64,000 nucleotides of DNA, taken from contig NZ_JADEYR010000001.1 of the NCBI RefSeq assembly GCF_015209585.1, positions 186,001 through 250,000 on the forward strand, given 5' to 3'. Within the stretch, counting starts at the first letter, position 1, and each line of letters opens with the position of its first letter. Shown here piece after piece: positions 1 through 8,075 of this stretch. Source of the stretch: Brachybacterium epidermidis. Lineage in GTDB: Bacteria > Actinomycetota > Actinomycetes > Actinomycetales > Dermabacteraceae. The translations under genes were made by a program, and so were the position numbers. A model generated the notes under the pieces. It was not told the DNA's origin and made no database searches. It saw nothing but the letters and a program-made list of their open reading frames with translations.

Positions 1-1
1 C

Positions 2-595
2 CCCTTCCGCATCGACGGTCCGATCACCGAGGAGGGCCTGACCGCGTTCACCTCCCTGCTGCCCAAGGCCGGTGTCCTCTACCGAGAGGAGGCCGTCGGC
101 TCGCAGCTCGCCGGGACCGTCGAGCCGATCGATCCGCCGCTCACGCGCGAGGGCGCCCGCCGCTCCGTCCCCCTGCGGCACGCCGTGGTGGTCAGCTCCC
201 AGCTGGACCCCACGGCCCGCCTGGTGACGGCGTTCCACGAACTCGGGCACGTGTTCGCCAGGCATCTCGAGCACCGCACGGAGTCCACGGTGCGGCCCGG
301 CAGGCCATTGGACCTGCACAGCCGCGAGTTCGAGGCGGAGATCGTGGCCTGGCTGCTCGCCGCGCGGCTCGGCATCGACTCACCCGCCGGGGAGTACCTG
401 GCGGGCTATGTGGAGGCCGACGGCACCGTGCCGCCCTTCTCCCTGCAGGCAGTGGTCTCGGCCGCCGGCAGGATCGAGTCGATGGCCGGAGGGCTCGCCC
501 AGCTGGCTCGGCTGCTGCGCACCGGACAGACCATCACGGACTCCCCGGCCCACGGCCCGCACCAGGAGGAGCTGGACCTCGGCGCGTGGGCATGA
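2..595 (+). CDS. ImmA/IrrE-type metallopeptidase, 5' end missing
   Basis: The reading frame is open from the first base of the window, so the N-terminus lies outside it; 197 residues are visible. The zinc-protease signature HELGH is present (FHELGHVFARHLEH). Further on is FEAEIVAWLLAARLGI, typical of the actinobacterial ImmA/IrrE (DUF955) group, in which that acidic segment supplies the third metal ligand. Family members cleave repressors or act with antirestriction or mobile-element genes; here the substrate is unknown. The stop is followed by an 82-base gap to a convergent gene. It may mark the edge of an accessory segment. Confidence 0.72.
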   Translation, partial: PFRIDGPITEEGLTAFTSLLPKAGVLYREEAVGSQLAGTVEPIDPPLTREGARRSVPLRHAVVVSSQLDPTARLVTAFHELGHVFARHLEHRTESTVRPGRPLDLHSREFEAEIVAWLLAARLGIDSPAGEYLAGYVEADGTVPPFSLQAVVSAAGRIESMAGGLAQLARLLRTGQTITDSPAHGPHQEELDLGAWA

Positions 596-677
596 CCCCG
601 CCGGTAATCGAGGAGACACCCACCATCACCAGCGCGGCCGGCACCGCCGAACAGGACGGCGAGCATCAGCCCTTCGA

Positions 678-2372
678 TCAGTGCAGCCGCCGGTCCCCGG
701 GCAGGAGGATGCGCAACCAGTGGTGGCCGTACGCCCCCACCTCCAGGGCGAGCTTGCCTCCCTTGGTGACCTCGTACCGGTCACTGCTGAACAGGTCCAG
801 CACCCCGGTGCCCTCCTCGACGTCCTCGAGCGTCACCGTGATGGAGGTGGCCTCGGGAGAGAGGTTGTGCACCAGCACGGAGCTCGCGTTGCCGCCGCCG
901 AAGGGACTCCAGGTGCAGCGGTGGGCCAGAACGGAGGGTGCCTCGTGGTCGAGGACCTCGGCATCGCCCATGCCCACCTCGGGGCACTCACGGTAGCGGC
1001 GGGCCAGCAGGCTCACGAACGACAGCAGCGAGTCGGGGTCGGAGCGCTGGTCCTCGGCATTGACGTGCTCGGGACCGTACCCGCCCCCGGTCAGGGGCGC
1101 GACCAGCCGCGAAGGGGCCACGGTGGAGAAGCCGCCGTTCTTGCCACTGGTCCACTGCATGGGGGAGCGCACCGCGAGCCGACCGGGGATCTCGAGGTTC
1201 TCGCCCATCCCGATCTCCTCGCCGTAGAACAGAACGGGCGTGCCCGGAAGGGCGAACAGCAGTGAGTAGACCATGCGCATCGCCCGCGGGTCCCCGTCCA
1301 CCATCGGGGGCAGTCGACGCCGCAGCCCGCGGTCGTACAGCTGCATGTCCTCCTCGGGCCCGAAGGCGTCGAACACTTCCTGCCGCTCCTGGTCGCTGAG
1401 CTTGTCCAGGGTGAGCTCGTCGTGGTTGCGCACGAAGTTCGCGAACTGGTTGTTGCTGGCAAGCTGCGGGCGGCGCTTCAGGGTGCGCGCCATCTCCGTG
1501 GCGTCCTGTCGGGCCAGGGACAGATACATCCGCTGCATCAGCTCGAAGTCGAACATCATGCTGAGTTCATCGCCGTTCTCGCCGCCGAAGAACTCCATCT
1601 GGTCGGGGTACTCCAGGTTGACCTCGCCCAGCAGCATGGCATCGCCCCGTCGGCGCTTCATGAAGGAGGTCAGCTCGCGCAGGTAGTCGTGGGGGTCGGA
1701 GTAGACGTCGGTCCACTCCTGCGGGATGCCGCGCTCCTGGATGAAGAACGGCACCGCGTCCACCCGGAATCCGTCCATGCCCAGCTGCATCCAGAAGCCG
1801 ACGATCTTGGCGATCTCCTCCTGCACGGCCGGGTTGGCGATGTTGAGGTCGGGCTGCTCGGAGTAGAAGTTGTGCAGGTAGTACTGGCCGGTCCTCTCAT
1901 CGAGGGTCCACAGCGAGTTCTCCGCATCGGGGAACACCACATCCTCGGAGGTGTCCTCGGGCGGATGGTCGCGCCACACGTAGTAGTCGCGGTAGGGGCT
2001 GCTCTTCGAGGATCGCGCCTTCACGAACCAGGGATGCTTGTGGGAGGTGTGATTGACCACCAGGTCCATGATGACCCGCATCCCGCGATCCTTCGCCGTG
2101 CGGATCAGCTCCACGATGTCGCCGTGATCCCCCAGACGGGGATCCACGCCGTAGTAGTCCGTGATGTCGTAGCCGTCGTCGCGGCCCTCGGTGGGCATGA
2201 ACGGCATCAGCCACAGGCAGGTGACGCCGAGCTCGGCCAGGTAGTCGATGCGCTGGCACAGGCCGTCGATGTCACCGGTGCCGTCGTCGTTCGCATCGAA
2301 GTACTTCTCGATGTCCAGGCAGTAGACGACGGCGGTCTTCCACCAGTTGTCAGCGGTCTCGGTCTTCAGCAT
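678..2372 (-). CDS. GH13 alpha-amylase-family protein, trehalose-synthase-like
   Basis: A 564-residue (beta/alpha)8 enzyme of glycoside hydrolase family 13. Visible conserved regions are DLVVNH (103-108), the nucleophile Asp205 in GFRVDAVPF, the acid/base Glu250 in LLGEVN, and the transition-state Asp318 in RNHDE. The early DDGYDI motif and the order of regions match trehalose synthases (maltose glucosyltransferases), which interconvert maltose and trehalose. Length and motifs do not exclude another alpha-glucosyl substrate. No signal peptide is seen, so it is cytosolic. It lies 66 bases downstream of a flavin-dependent LLM oxidoreductase gene on the same strand, a probable two-gene operon. 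Confidence 0.85.
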   Translation of the reverse strand: MLKTETADNWWKTAVVYCLDIEKYFDANDDGTGDIDGLCQRIDYLAELGVTCLWLMPFMPTEGRDDGYDITDYYGVDPRLGDHGDIVELIRTAKDRGMRVIMDLVVNHTSHKHPWFVKARSSKSSPYRDYYVWRDHPPEDTSEDVVFPDAENSLWTLDERTGQYYLHNFYSEQPDLNIANPAVQEEIAKIVGFWMQLGMDGFRVDAVPFFIQERGIPQEWTDVYSDPHDYLRELTSFMKRRRGDAMLLGEVNLEYPDQMEFFGGENGDELSMMFDFELMQRMYLSLARQDATEMARTLKRRPQLASNNQFANFVRNHDELTLDKLSDQERQEVFDAFGPEEDMQLYDRGLRRRLPPMVDGDPRAMRMVYSLLFALPGTPVLFYGEEIGMGENLEIPGRLAVRSPMQWTSGKNGGFSTVAPSRLVAPLTGGGYGPEHVNAEDQRSDPDSLLSFVSLLARRYRECPEVGMGDAEVLDHEAPSVLAHRCTWSPFGGGNASSVLVHNLSPEATSITVTLEDVEEGTGVLDLFSSDRYEVTKGGKLALEVGAYGHHWLRILLPGDRRLH

Positions 2373-2438
2373 GATCGCTCCTCAGGTCGTGACGGGGGCT
2401 GGTGGATCGGAGGGGACTCCACCTGAACGGGTGGGGAC

Positions 2439-3395
2439 TCAGCGCAGCTGCGGCAGCACCTTCTCGCCGAAGGCCTCGATGAATCCGCGCTGCTTCTGGC
2501 CGATGTGGTGGAGGTACACCGCATCGAAGCCCAGCGAGGCGAGGCCATGGATCTGCTCGGTGAGCCTGCCCAGGTCCGAGGAGATCAGCGCCGCACCGGC
2601 CACGCGCTCGGCGGGGACGCCCTCCTCGCTGACGGCGTCGTAGTCCGCCACCCGCAGATCGGTGTTGGCGGGCGAGGTGAACACGTTGGAGCGCCACTGC
2701 TCGTAGGCGATGGCCTGTGCCTCGTCCTCCGTGGGCGCCCAGCTCAGGTGGACCTGCAGGATGCGGTGGGGCGCACCCCCGGCGTTCTCCCAGGCATCGA
2801 GCATCTCGGTGAGCTTCTCGGGGGGCTGGTTGACGGTGGCCAGGCCGTCGGCCCAGCGTGCCCCGCGCACGGCGGTGTCCACGCTGATGGCCGGGGCGAT
2901 CAGCTTGGGCTTCGGATCGGGCACCTCCCACACCGTGGCCTGGTCCACCGTCACCAGGCCGTCGTGCGAGACGGTCTCGCCGTCCAGCAGCCGGGAGATG
3001 ATCTCCACGCATTCCTCGAGGCGCTGCTGACGCACCTCCTTGCGGGGCCATCCCTCGCCGGTGACGTGCTCGTTGGCGTACTGGCCGGTGCCCAGGGCGG
3101 TCCAGAACCGGCCCGGGAACATCTGCCCCAGGGTGGCGATGCCCTGGGCCACGATCGCCGGGTGGTACCGCTGTCCGGGGGCGCTGACGGTGCCGAAGCT
3201 GAGCTCGGTGGTGGCCAGGGCCGCGCCCAGCCAGGACCAGGCGAGCCCCGAATGGCCCTGCCGCTTCGACCAGGGCTCGAGGTGATCGGAGCACATGGCG
3301 GCCTGGAAGCCTGCCTGCTCGGCCAGCTGGACGTCGGCCAGCAGCTGCCGGGGCGAGATCTGCTCGTGGGAGGCGTGGAAGCCGTAGACGGTCAT
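2439..3395 (-). CDS. LLM-class flavin-dependent oxidoreductase
   Basis: A 318-residue luciferase-like monooxygenase fold protein. The N-terminal strand MTVYGFHASHEQ, the SDHLEPW segment and the ALGTGQYANEHVTG segment are typical of the actinobacterial LLM subfamily described as non-F420 flavin enzymes (TIGR03885-like). Reduced FMN or F420 as cofactor cannot be told apart from sequence alone. It is cytosolic. The substrate is unknown. It is the first gene of a pair with the GH13 enzyme. Upstream of the ATG is TAGACA followed by six bases, a weak version of the leaderless promoter pattern seen elsewhere in this window. Confidence 0.8.
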   Translation of the reverse strand: MTVYGFHASHEQISPRQLLADVQLAEQAGFQAAMCSDHLEPWSKRQGHSGLAWSWLGAALATTELSFGTVSAPGQRYHPAIVAQGIATLGQMFPGRFWTALGTGQYANEHVTGEGWPRKEVRQQRLEECVEIISRLLDGETVSHDGLVTVDQATVWEVPDPKPKLIAPAISVDTAVRGARWADGLATVNQPPEKLTEMLDAWENAGGAPHRILQVHLSWAPTEDEAQAIAYEQWRSNVFTSPANTDLRVADYDAVSEEGVPAERVAGAALISSDLGRLTEQIHGLASLGFDAVYLHHIGQKQRGFIEAFGEKVLPQLR

Positions 3396-3535
3396 GGTCC
3401 GTGTCTAGCAGAAACCGGTGAACGGCATCACGGATCCGGGTGTGACCGGCATTCTCATCGGCATGCGCATCGCCCGGGGATCCTCGCCGCGGTCTCCGCC
3501 GTCCATCTGGGTGCCCAGCTGCTCGGAGATGGGCC

Positions 3536-3567
3536 GACGGCCCCCGCACCGGAGTGCAGGGGCCGTC
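3536..3567 (-). terminator. GC hairpin downstream of terC
   Basis: Arms GACGGCCCCCGCAC and GTGCAGGGGCCGTC pair over 14 positions with one C/A mismatch around a CGGA loop. It lies about 50 bases after the terC stop. Confidence 0.7.
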
Positions 3568-3577
3568 CTGAGCGAGC

Positions 3578-3599
3578 GGCACGAGGGCCGACTCGTGCC
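3578..3599 (-). terminator. second hairpin immediately after terC
   Basis: Perfect 8-bp stem GGCACGAG/CTCGTGCC with a 6-base loop, 15 bases past the terC stop codon. It is probably part of a two-hairpin terminator with 3536-3567. Confidence 0.6.
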
Positions 3600-3614
3600 C
3601 GCCGTCATGCCGGA

Positions 3615-4994
3615 TCAGGGGTGGTTGCGCTGCCCGTCGACGTCGGCGGGGGCGTCGGGCTCGTGGCTCCCGCGGGAGCCGGGGTTGGTGTCCGCCCCGA
3701 GTGCGGCGTCCTGGGCCGTGCTGTCAGCGTCACCGGCAGCGCGGATGGCGGCCAGCTCGAGGCCCTCCGGGCTGGTGTCGGTGCGCACGCCCTTCTCGCG
3801 GTCCGCGGAGCGCTTGTCGGCCACCAGGTGCGCCTCGCGCAGCAGCTCGGTCAGCGGCTTCTGGTCGCGCTCCTCGAGCAGGTCCTGGTACTTCGGCGGG
3901 AGGTTGGCGATGGTCTGCTCGTTCTCCAGCATGCGCCGGAAGATGCGCTCGCGCTCCTCCTCGAAGGAGGTGTAGGTCATCTGCAGGTACGAGTCGGCGT
4001 CGCGACGGGCACTGGAGACCGCCGCCTTGGCGCGGCCCCTGCGGCTGGTCAGCGAGGCCACGATGGTGAAGGCCAGGATGCCGATGATCACCGACAGCGA
4101 CAGCGTCGTGGTCACCTCCACAACCGGCACGGGCTGGCCGTCGTTGATGAAGGGCAGCTCGTTCTCGTGCAGGGCGTGCAGGATCAGCTTCACGCCGATG
4201 AAGGCGAGGATCGCCGCCAGGCCGTAGGACAGGTACACGAGGCGATCCAGCAGGCCGTCGATCAGGAAGTAGAGCTGACGCAGGCCCAGCAGCGAGAACA
4301 CGGTCGCGGTGAACACGATGTAGGTGTTCTGGGTGAGGCCGAAGATGGCGGGGATCGAGTCCAGGGCGAACAGGATGTCGGTGCCGCCGATGGCCACCAT
4401 CACGAGCAGCATCGGGGTCATCATCCGCTGTCCGTCCACGTGGGTGAACAGCTTGTCCCCGTCGTAGTGGTCCGTGGTGGGCAGCAGCTTCTTCGCGATC
4501 CGGATGACGAAGTTGTTGGCCTCGTCCTTGTCGTCGTCCTCCGGCTTGAGCATGTTCCCGGCGGTTAGCAGCAGGATCAGGCCGAAGAAGTAGAACGCCC
4601 AGGAGAAGTTGTCGATGATCGCGGCGCCGCCGGCGATCATGCCCGTGCGGGCGATGATCGCGAAGGTGATGCCGAACAGCAGCACCTTCTGCTGGTCCTC
4701 GCGGGGCACCCGGAAGGCGGACATGATCACCAGGAACACGAACAGGTTGTCCACCGAGAGCGCCTTCTCGGTGATGTACCCGGCGAAGTACTCGGTGCCC
4801 ATCTCGTGGCCGGGGGTGAAGAACCACAGGATCACGCCGAACACCAGGGCGATCCCCAGGTAGATGGCGGACCACACCGCGGCCTCGCGCAGCGTGGGGA
4901 TGTGCGCCTTGCGCACGTGGAAGATGTAGTCGAAGGCCAGCAGGCCGATGATCACCAGGACGGTGATGATCCAGATCAGGGGGGAGACGCTCAC
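3615..4994 (-). CDS. terC: TerC-family integral membrane metal exporter
   Basis: 459 residues from a GTG start at 4994, chosen because GGAAAG lies 8 bases upstream and the protein then opens with the family-typical VSVSPLIWIITVL. An upstream ATG would add 15 unlikely residues. Multiple membrane helices carry the conserved acidic pairs SVDNLF (about residue 80) and GTDILFALDS (about 206-214). The central loop (KPEDDDKDEANN) and the hydrophilic C-terminal tail of about 130 residues are expected. TerC/Alx proteins export Mn2+ and are linked to metallation of secreted enzymes. The candidate yybP-ykoY riboswitch just upstream supports a manganese role. Confidence 0.88.
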   Translation of the reverse strand: MSVSPLIWIITVLVIIGLLAFDYIFHVRKAHIPTLREAAVWSAIYLGIALVFGVILWFFTPGHEMGTEYFAGYITEKALSVDNLFVFLVIMSAFRVPREDQQKVLLFGITFAIIARTGMIAGGAAIIDNFSWAFYFFGLILLLTAGNMLKPEDDDKDEANNFVIRIAKKLLPTTDHYDGDKLFTHVDGQRMMTPMLLVMVAIGGTDILFALDSIPAIFGLTQNTYIVFTATVFSLLGLRQLYFLIDGLLDRLVYLSYGLAAILAFIGVKLILHALHENELPFINDGQPVPVVEVTTTLSLSVIIGILAFTIVASLTSRRGRAKAAVSSARRDADSYLQMTYTSFEEERERIFRRMLENEQTIANLPPKYQDLLEERDQKPLTELLREAHLVADKRSADREKGVRTDTSPEGLELAAIRAAGDADSTAQDAALGADTNPGSRGSHEPDAPADVDGQRNHP

Positions 4995-5023
4995 GAGTTC
5001 TGCTTTCCGGGTTCGACGGAGGG

Positions 5024-5140
5024 ACCCGGGTCTCTCCACCCGCGGGCGAGGAGGGGATCCTCACCGGCGGGCCGCTGCACCCGGAAGGCCGACGACGGTC
5101 TTCGTGCTGACGGGCACAGCGTTAGGGATACTCCCCCGAT
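5024..5140 (-). promoter_or_regulatory. candidate yybP-ykoY manganese riboswitch upstream of terC
   Basis: Read on the minus strand, the leader begins CGGGGGAGTATCCC (near 5138-5125), continues with GTCAGCACG (5110-5102) and ends GGAGAGACCCGGG (near 5037-5025). The conserved 5' GGGGAGUA loop, the 3' GAGACC strand and a closing CGGG/CCCG helix match what is known of the yybP-ykoY Mn2+ element, which often sits before terC/alx genes. A GACCCGGGTC hairpin follows the 3' strand, just before the ribosome-binding site, and could act as the expression platform. Assigned by eye. Confidence 0.6.
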
Positions 5141-5255
5141 GCCCGACGCAGTCTACAGCGAGGGCCCCGACCGCGAAATGAGCTCAGGTCGACTGAAACG
5201 GGTATCACGTGGCACCCCGGCCCGACCGGGCCGGGGCGCCGCGGGCGCGTCCGGG

Positions 5256-5585
5256 TCAGTCACGGTCCTCGAGCGCCTCCTCGAGCTCTGCCTTGCTCAT
5301 CGAGGAACGGCCCTCGACGCCCTGGCGCTTGGCGTCCTGGTAGAGCTGGTCCTTGGTGCGTCCCTGGGTGCCGGAGCCGGAGCGTTCGCCCCCGCGCTGG
5401 GCAGGGGACTTGTCCTTCGTGGAGGTGGGACTGGACTGCTCCGCCTCGCCCTGCTGGGCACGGGTCTTGTTGACGGTGCGGGCGGCGATCTCCTGCGCGG
5501 TGTCCTCGCTCTCGCCGCGATCCTCGAGCCCGTCCTTGATGTGCTCGTACTGGCGCTCTCGCTTCTTGCTCCAGCCCTCCGGCAT
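5256..5585 (-). CDS. small basic protein of the 'plasmid stabilization / Rho-N' family
   Basis: 109 residues, very hydrophilic. The N-terminal half (PEGWSKKRERQYEHIKDG, then EIAARTVNKTRA) and the C-terminal LYQDAKRQGVEGRSSMSKAEL segment match a widespread small family that carries a Rho-termination-factor N-terminal-like SAP-type helix pair at the C-terminus. The family function is not established; nucleic-acid binding is an inference. A -10-like TACCCT at 5646-5641 (minus) lies about 55 bases before the ATG. It stands alone between a riboswitch-controlled gene and the YeiH operon. Confidence 0.75.
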   Translation of the reverse strand: MPEGWSKKRERQYEHIKDGLEDRGESEDTAQEIAARTVNKTRAQQGEAEQSSPTSTKDKSPAQRGGERSGSGTQGRTKDQLYQDAKRQGVEGRSSMSKAELEEALEDRD

Positions 5586-5717
5586 GGCGGCCCCTCCCTG
5601 CTCGGCGGGCCCACGGGGAGCGGGCCCGGTGTGTCCTCCCAGGGTAGACCGCGTACATCCGAGGGGCTCCGAAGCGCACCGGACCCAGGGCGATCACCTC
5701 CGAGGCAGCGCCCGGAT

Positions 5718-5745
5718 CCGATCGTCGGTCCGAGGCTCCGATCGG
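5718..5745 (-). terminator. inverted repeat after the YeiH-type gene
   Basis: CCGATCG and CGATCGG arms flank a 14-base loop directly after the stop codon of the minus-strand transporter gene. Confidence 0.45.
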
Positions 5746-7017
5746 TCAGAAGGTGAAGCTGCGGAACAGCAGCAGTGCCAGCCCCAGGCCCACCACCAGG
5801 TTCACCAGGGTCGCGACGAAGAACACCAGCACTGGCTTCCAGCCCGCGTCCTTGGCGGAGGACACGTTGAACTCCAGCCCGATCGACACGAACGCGAGGG
5901 TCAATGCCCACGTCTGCAGCTCCTTGGCCGCGTCCAGGCGAGGCTCGAGCACATCGGCCGCGACGGACTCGGCCAGCACGGTCGCGATGATCGAGGCGAC
6001 GATGAATCCCAGCACGAACTTCGGGAAGCGCTGCCACAGCATCGCCAGTGACGCGCGGTCCCCGAAGCGCGGCGGTGCGGCCGGCTGGCCAGCGGCGGGT
6101 TCGGTCCCGGCTGAGGCGCCGGCGGGTGCAGCCTTCACCGCGAAGTAGAGGGTCAGCAGCACGGCCACCACGCCCAGCAGGGCGTTCTGGGTGACCTTCA
6201 CGATCGAGGCGATCTGCAGCGGCTGCTCACCGGCAACGGCTCCGGCAGCCGTCACGGCTGCGGTGGTGTCGATGTTGCCGCCGATCCAGGCGCCGGTGAC
6301 AGCATCGGGCAGCCCCATCAGGTTCGCCAACCAGGGGAGCAGGAAGATCGACGGCACCGCGAACACGATCACCAGGGTCGCGGTGAACGCGAGCTGCTCC
6401 TTCTTCGCCTGCACCGCGCCCGCGGCGGCCACCGCCGCGGAGACCCCGCAGATCGACAGCGAGCTGGCCAGCAGCGCTCGCAGGCGGTCGTCGATGCCCA
6501 GCAGCCCGGCGAACCACCAGGTGAACAGGAACACCACGGTGATCAGGGCGATGGCCTGGAGCACGGCCGGTCCTGCGGCACGCACTACGACCGCGAAGTT
6601 GATGGTGGCGCCCAGCAGCACCAGCCCGATCTTGATGAAGAACTCGGTGCGGAACGCGGCGGTCATCCGGTCCCGCACCCCGGTCAGGGAGAGCACGGCG
6701 TTGCCCAGGAAACCCAGTGCGATCGCGTAGACGGGGTACTCGATCGACTTCGCGACCTTCCCGAAGCCGGTGCCCTCGGTGGCGCCGGGAAGCCACTCGG
6801 TCAGCAGCCGCACGATCCCGGCCAGCGCCACCACGATCACCAGCCCGGCGATGGTCCACGGCAGGGAACTGCGCGGCGTCGCCTCAGCGACGGTGGCTGC
6901 TGGGGAGCCGACACCGGTGGCGGATGCTGGGGGAGGCGCTGCGGTCTCGTCGCGGTGGGCGAGCGGGGAGGCCTCGGTGGCGGTGATGCCCTGATCCTGA
7001 TGCCGGGAGTCGCTCAC
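5746..7017 (-). CDS. YeiH/UPF0324-family putative sulfate exporter
   Basis: 423 residues with about ten hydrophobic segments, including GLVLLGATINFAVVV, SICGVSAAVAAAGAVQAKKE and WIGGNIDTTAAVTAAGA, the hallmark patterns of the YeiH (UPF0324) family, proposed to export sulfate or related anions. The first 50 residues are a Pro/Ala-rich linker without membrane character. The GTG start at 7017 overlaps the TGA of the upstream micro-gene (GTGA), so translation is probably coupled. In many homologues the NEDWxAxxxGLxLF helix of that micro-gene is the N-terminus of the transporter itself. Confidence 0.85.
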   Translation of the reverse strand: MSDSRHQDQGITATEASPLAHRDETAAPPPASATGVGSPAATVAEATPRSSLPWTIAGLVIVVALAGIVRLLTEWLPGATEGTGFGKVAKSIEYPVYAIALGFLGNAVLSLTGVRDRMTAAFRTEFFIKIGLVLLGATINFAVVVRAAGPAVLQAIALITVVFLFTWWFAGLLGIDDRLRALLASSLSICGVSAAVAAAGAVQAKKEQLAFTATLVIVFAVPSIFLLPWLANLMGLPDAVTGAWIGGNIDTTAAVTAAGAVAGEQPLQIASIVKVTQNALLGVVAVLLTLYFAVKAAPAGASAGTEPAAGQPAAPPRFGDRASLAMLWQRFPKFVLGFIVASIIATVLAESVAADVLEPRLDAAKELQTWALTLAFVSIGLEFNVSSAKDAGWKPVLVFFVATLVNLVVGLGLALLLFRSFTF

Positions 7018-7154
7018 GGGATCAACTCCGGGGAGATCAGCCCGCCCATGCAGGCGGCGAACAGCAGCAGACCCACCAGGGTGGCTGCCCAGTCCTCGTT
7101 CAGGGAGAACCGCTTGTGGTCATCAGGTGACTCTGGACGCCTATTGCTGTTCAC
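7014..7154 (-). CDS. 46-residue membrane micro-protein coupled to the YeiH transporter
   Basis: A GTG start at 7154 is preceded by GAGGAG at 6-base spacing. The peptide runs from VNSNRRPESP to SPELIP and has one hydrophobic segment, WAATLVGLLLFAACMGGL. The motif LNEDWAATLVGLLLF resembles the N-terminal segment of one-piece YeiH-type transporters, so this looks like the first helix of the carrier encoded as a separate gene. Its stop overlaps the GTG of the next gene by four bases. It is too short for ordinary gene finders. An alternative is a remnant of a frameshifted N-terminus, but the good Shine-Dalgarno and the overlap argue for real expression. Confidence 0.65.
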   Translation of the reverse strand: MNSNRRPESPDDHKRFSLNEDWAATLVGLLLFAACMGGLISPELIP

Positions 7155-7233
7155 CAGTGCTCCTCGGTCAGAGGCGGGGCGTCCGGCCGGACCCGTGAGG
7201 ACGGGCGGCCGCCACCGCGGAACGATCCCTCGC

Positions 7234-7239
7234 ACTGTA
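7234..7239 (-). promoter_or_regulatory. -10 element for the YeiH operon
   Basis: TACAGT on the minus strand, about 80 bases before the micro-gene start. No convincing -35 is visible. Confidence 0.35.
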
Positions 7240-7282
7240 GGTCATGGAGCGCCCCCGTTCCGCGCCGCACTCCGCCATGCGG

Positions 7283-7309
7283 TCCGGTGTCCATCCGGGT
7301 CTCACCGGA
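7283..7309 (-). terminator. hairpin downstream of mug
   Basis: TCCGGTG/CACCGGA 7-bp arms with a 13-base loop, 14 bases after the minus-strand glycosylase stop. Confidence 0.4.
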
Positions 7310-7322
7310 TGTTCGCCCGCCG

Positions 7323-7967
7323 TCATGTGCTGTTCGCGTGCGCGACACCGGCAGCCCGGGCCACCGCACGCCAGTCACGGGCAAGGGACTCGACGGTGGC
7401 GTGGGCGTTGAGTCCGCTCGGCTGCGGCACCACCCACAGGTCCGTGCCGGTAGGCCAGGCGGCTGGAAGAGGAGACCCCTGCCTGCCCAGCTGCGCCCGG
7501 GGCAGGCCGAACGCACTGCGGTAGGCCGTGATGCCCACCACGGCGACCACCGTCGGCCGCAGGTGCTCCACCCGCTCCACCAGGTGCCGGCCGCCCTCCT
7601 GCAGCTCGTGCACGTCCAACTGGTCGGCGCGGGCGGTGGCCCGCCCCACGAGGTTGGTGATGCCGATTCCCCGTGATGTCAGCTCCCGCCCATCGGCTTC
7701 GTCGAGCCCGCAGGAGGCGTCGATGAGGTGCCCCGTCAGGCCCGCGCGGTGCAGGGAGGCCCAGAAGCGATTGCCGGGCCGGGCGAAGGGAGCATTGACG
7801 GCAGCCGTCCACAGGCCGGGGTTGATCCCCACCATCAGCAGCCGCAGCGGATCCCCGAGCGGGGGCAGCACGTCGTCCATCGCCTGCGGGTCATCGGTGG
7901 CGAACCGCTGCAGGTCCTCGCGCGTGGGTCGTCGGCCCTGGAGCGGGGAGGGGCGTCGGGTGCGCAT
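7323..7967 (-). CDS. mug: mismatch-specific uracil/thymine-DNA glycosylase (Mug-type)
   Basis: 214 residues. MVGINPG (about 46-52) is the GINPG active-site motif of Mug/TDG glycosylases, in which the Asn activates water. The insertion-wedge region appears near the C-terminus as PQPSGLNAH, the counterpart of NPSGLN. It excises uracil or thymine mispaired with guanine and feeds base-excision repair in the cytosol. The ATG is preceded by TAGGGT and exactly six bases (7979-7968), so the transcript is probably leaderless. It diverges from the macro-domain gene across about 108 bases. Confidence 0.88.
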   Translation of the reverse strand: MRTRRPSPLQGRRPTREDLQRFATDDPQAMDDVLPPLGDPLRLLMVGINPGLWTAAVNAPFARPGNRFWASLHRAGLTGHLIDASCGLDEADGRELTSRGIGITNLVGRATARADQLDVHELQEGGRHLVERVEHLRPTVVAVVGITAYRSAFGLPRAQLGRQGSPLPAAWPTGTDLWVVPQPSGLNAHATVESLARDWRAVARAAGVAHANST

Positions 7968-7973
7968 GCTCTG

Positions 7974-7979
7974 ACCCTA
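7974..7979 (-). promoter_or_regulatory. leaderless -10 element of mug
   Basis: TAGGGT on the minus strand, six bases before the ATG, which places transcription start at or next to the start codon. Confidence 0.6.
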
Positions 7980-8063
7980 GACCGGGCCTGCCCAGTCCCG
8001 GGCAGCTGCTCCGGGCTGAGCAGGGCCGGCCCCCGGAGCCTCGGCCGTGCTCCCGGACCTGGC

Positions 8064-8069
8064 TACCCT
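8064..8069 (+). promoter_or_regulatory. leaderless -10 element of the macro-domain gene
   Basis: TACCCT followed by GAGAGA and then the ATG. Confidence 0.6.
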
Positions 8070-8075
8070 GAGAGA

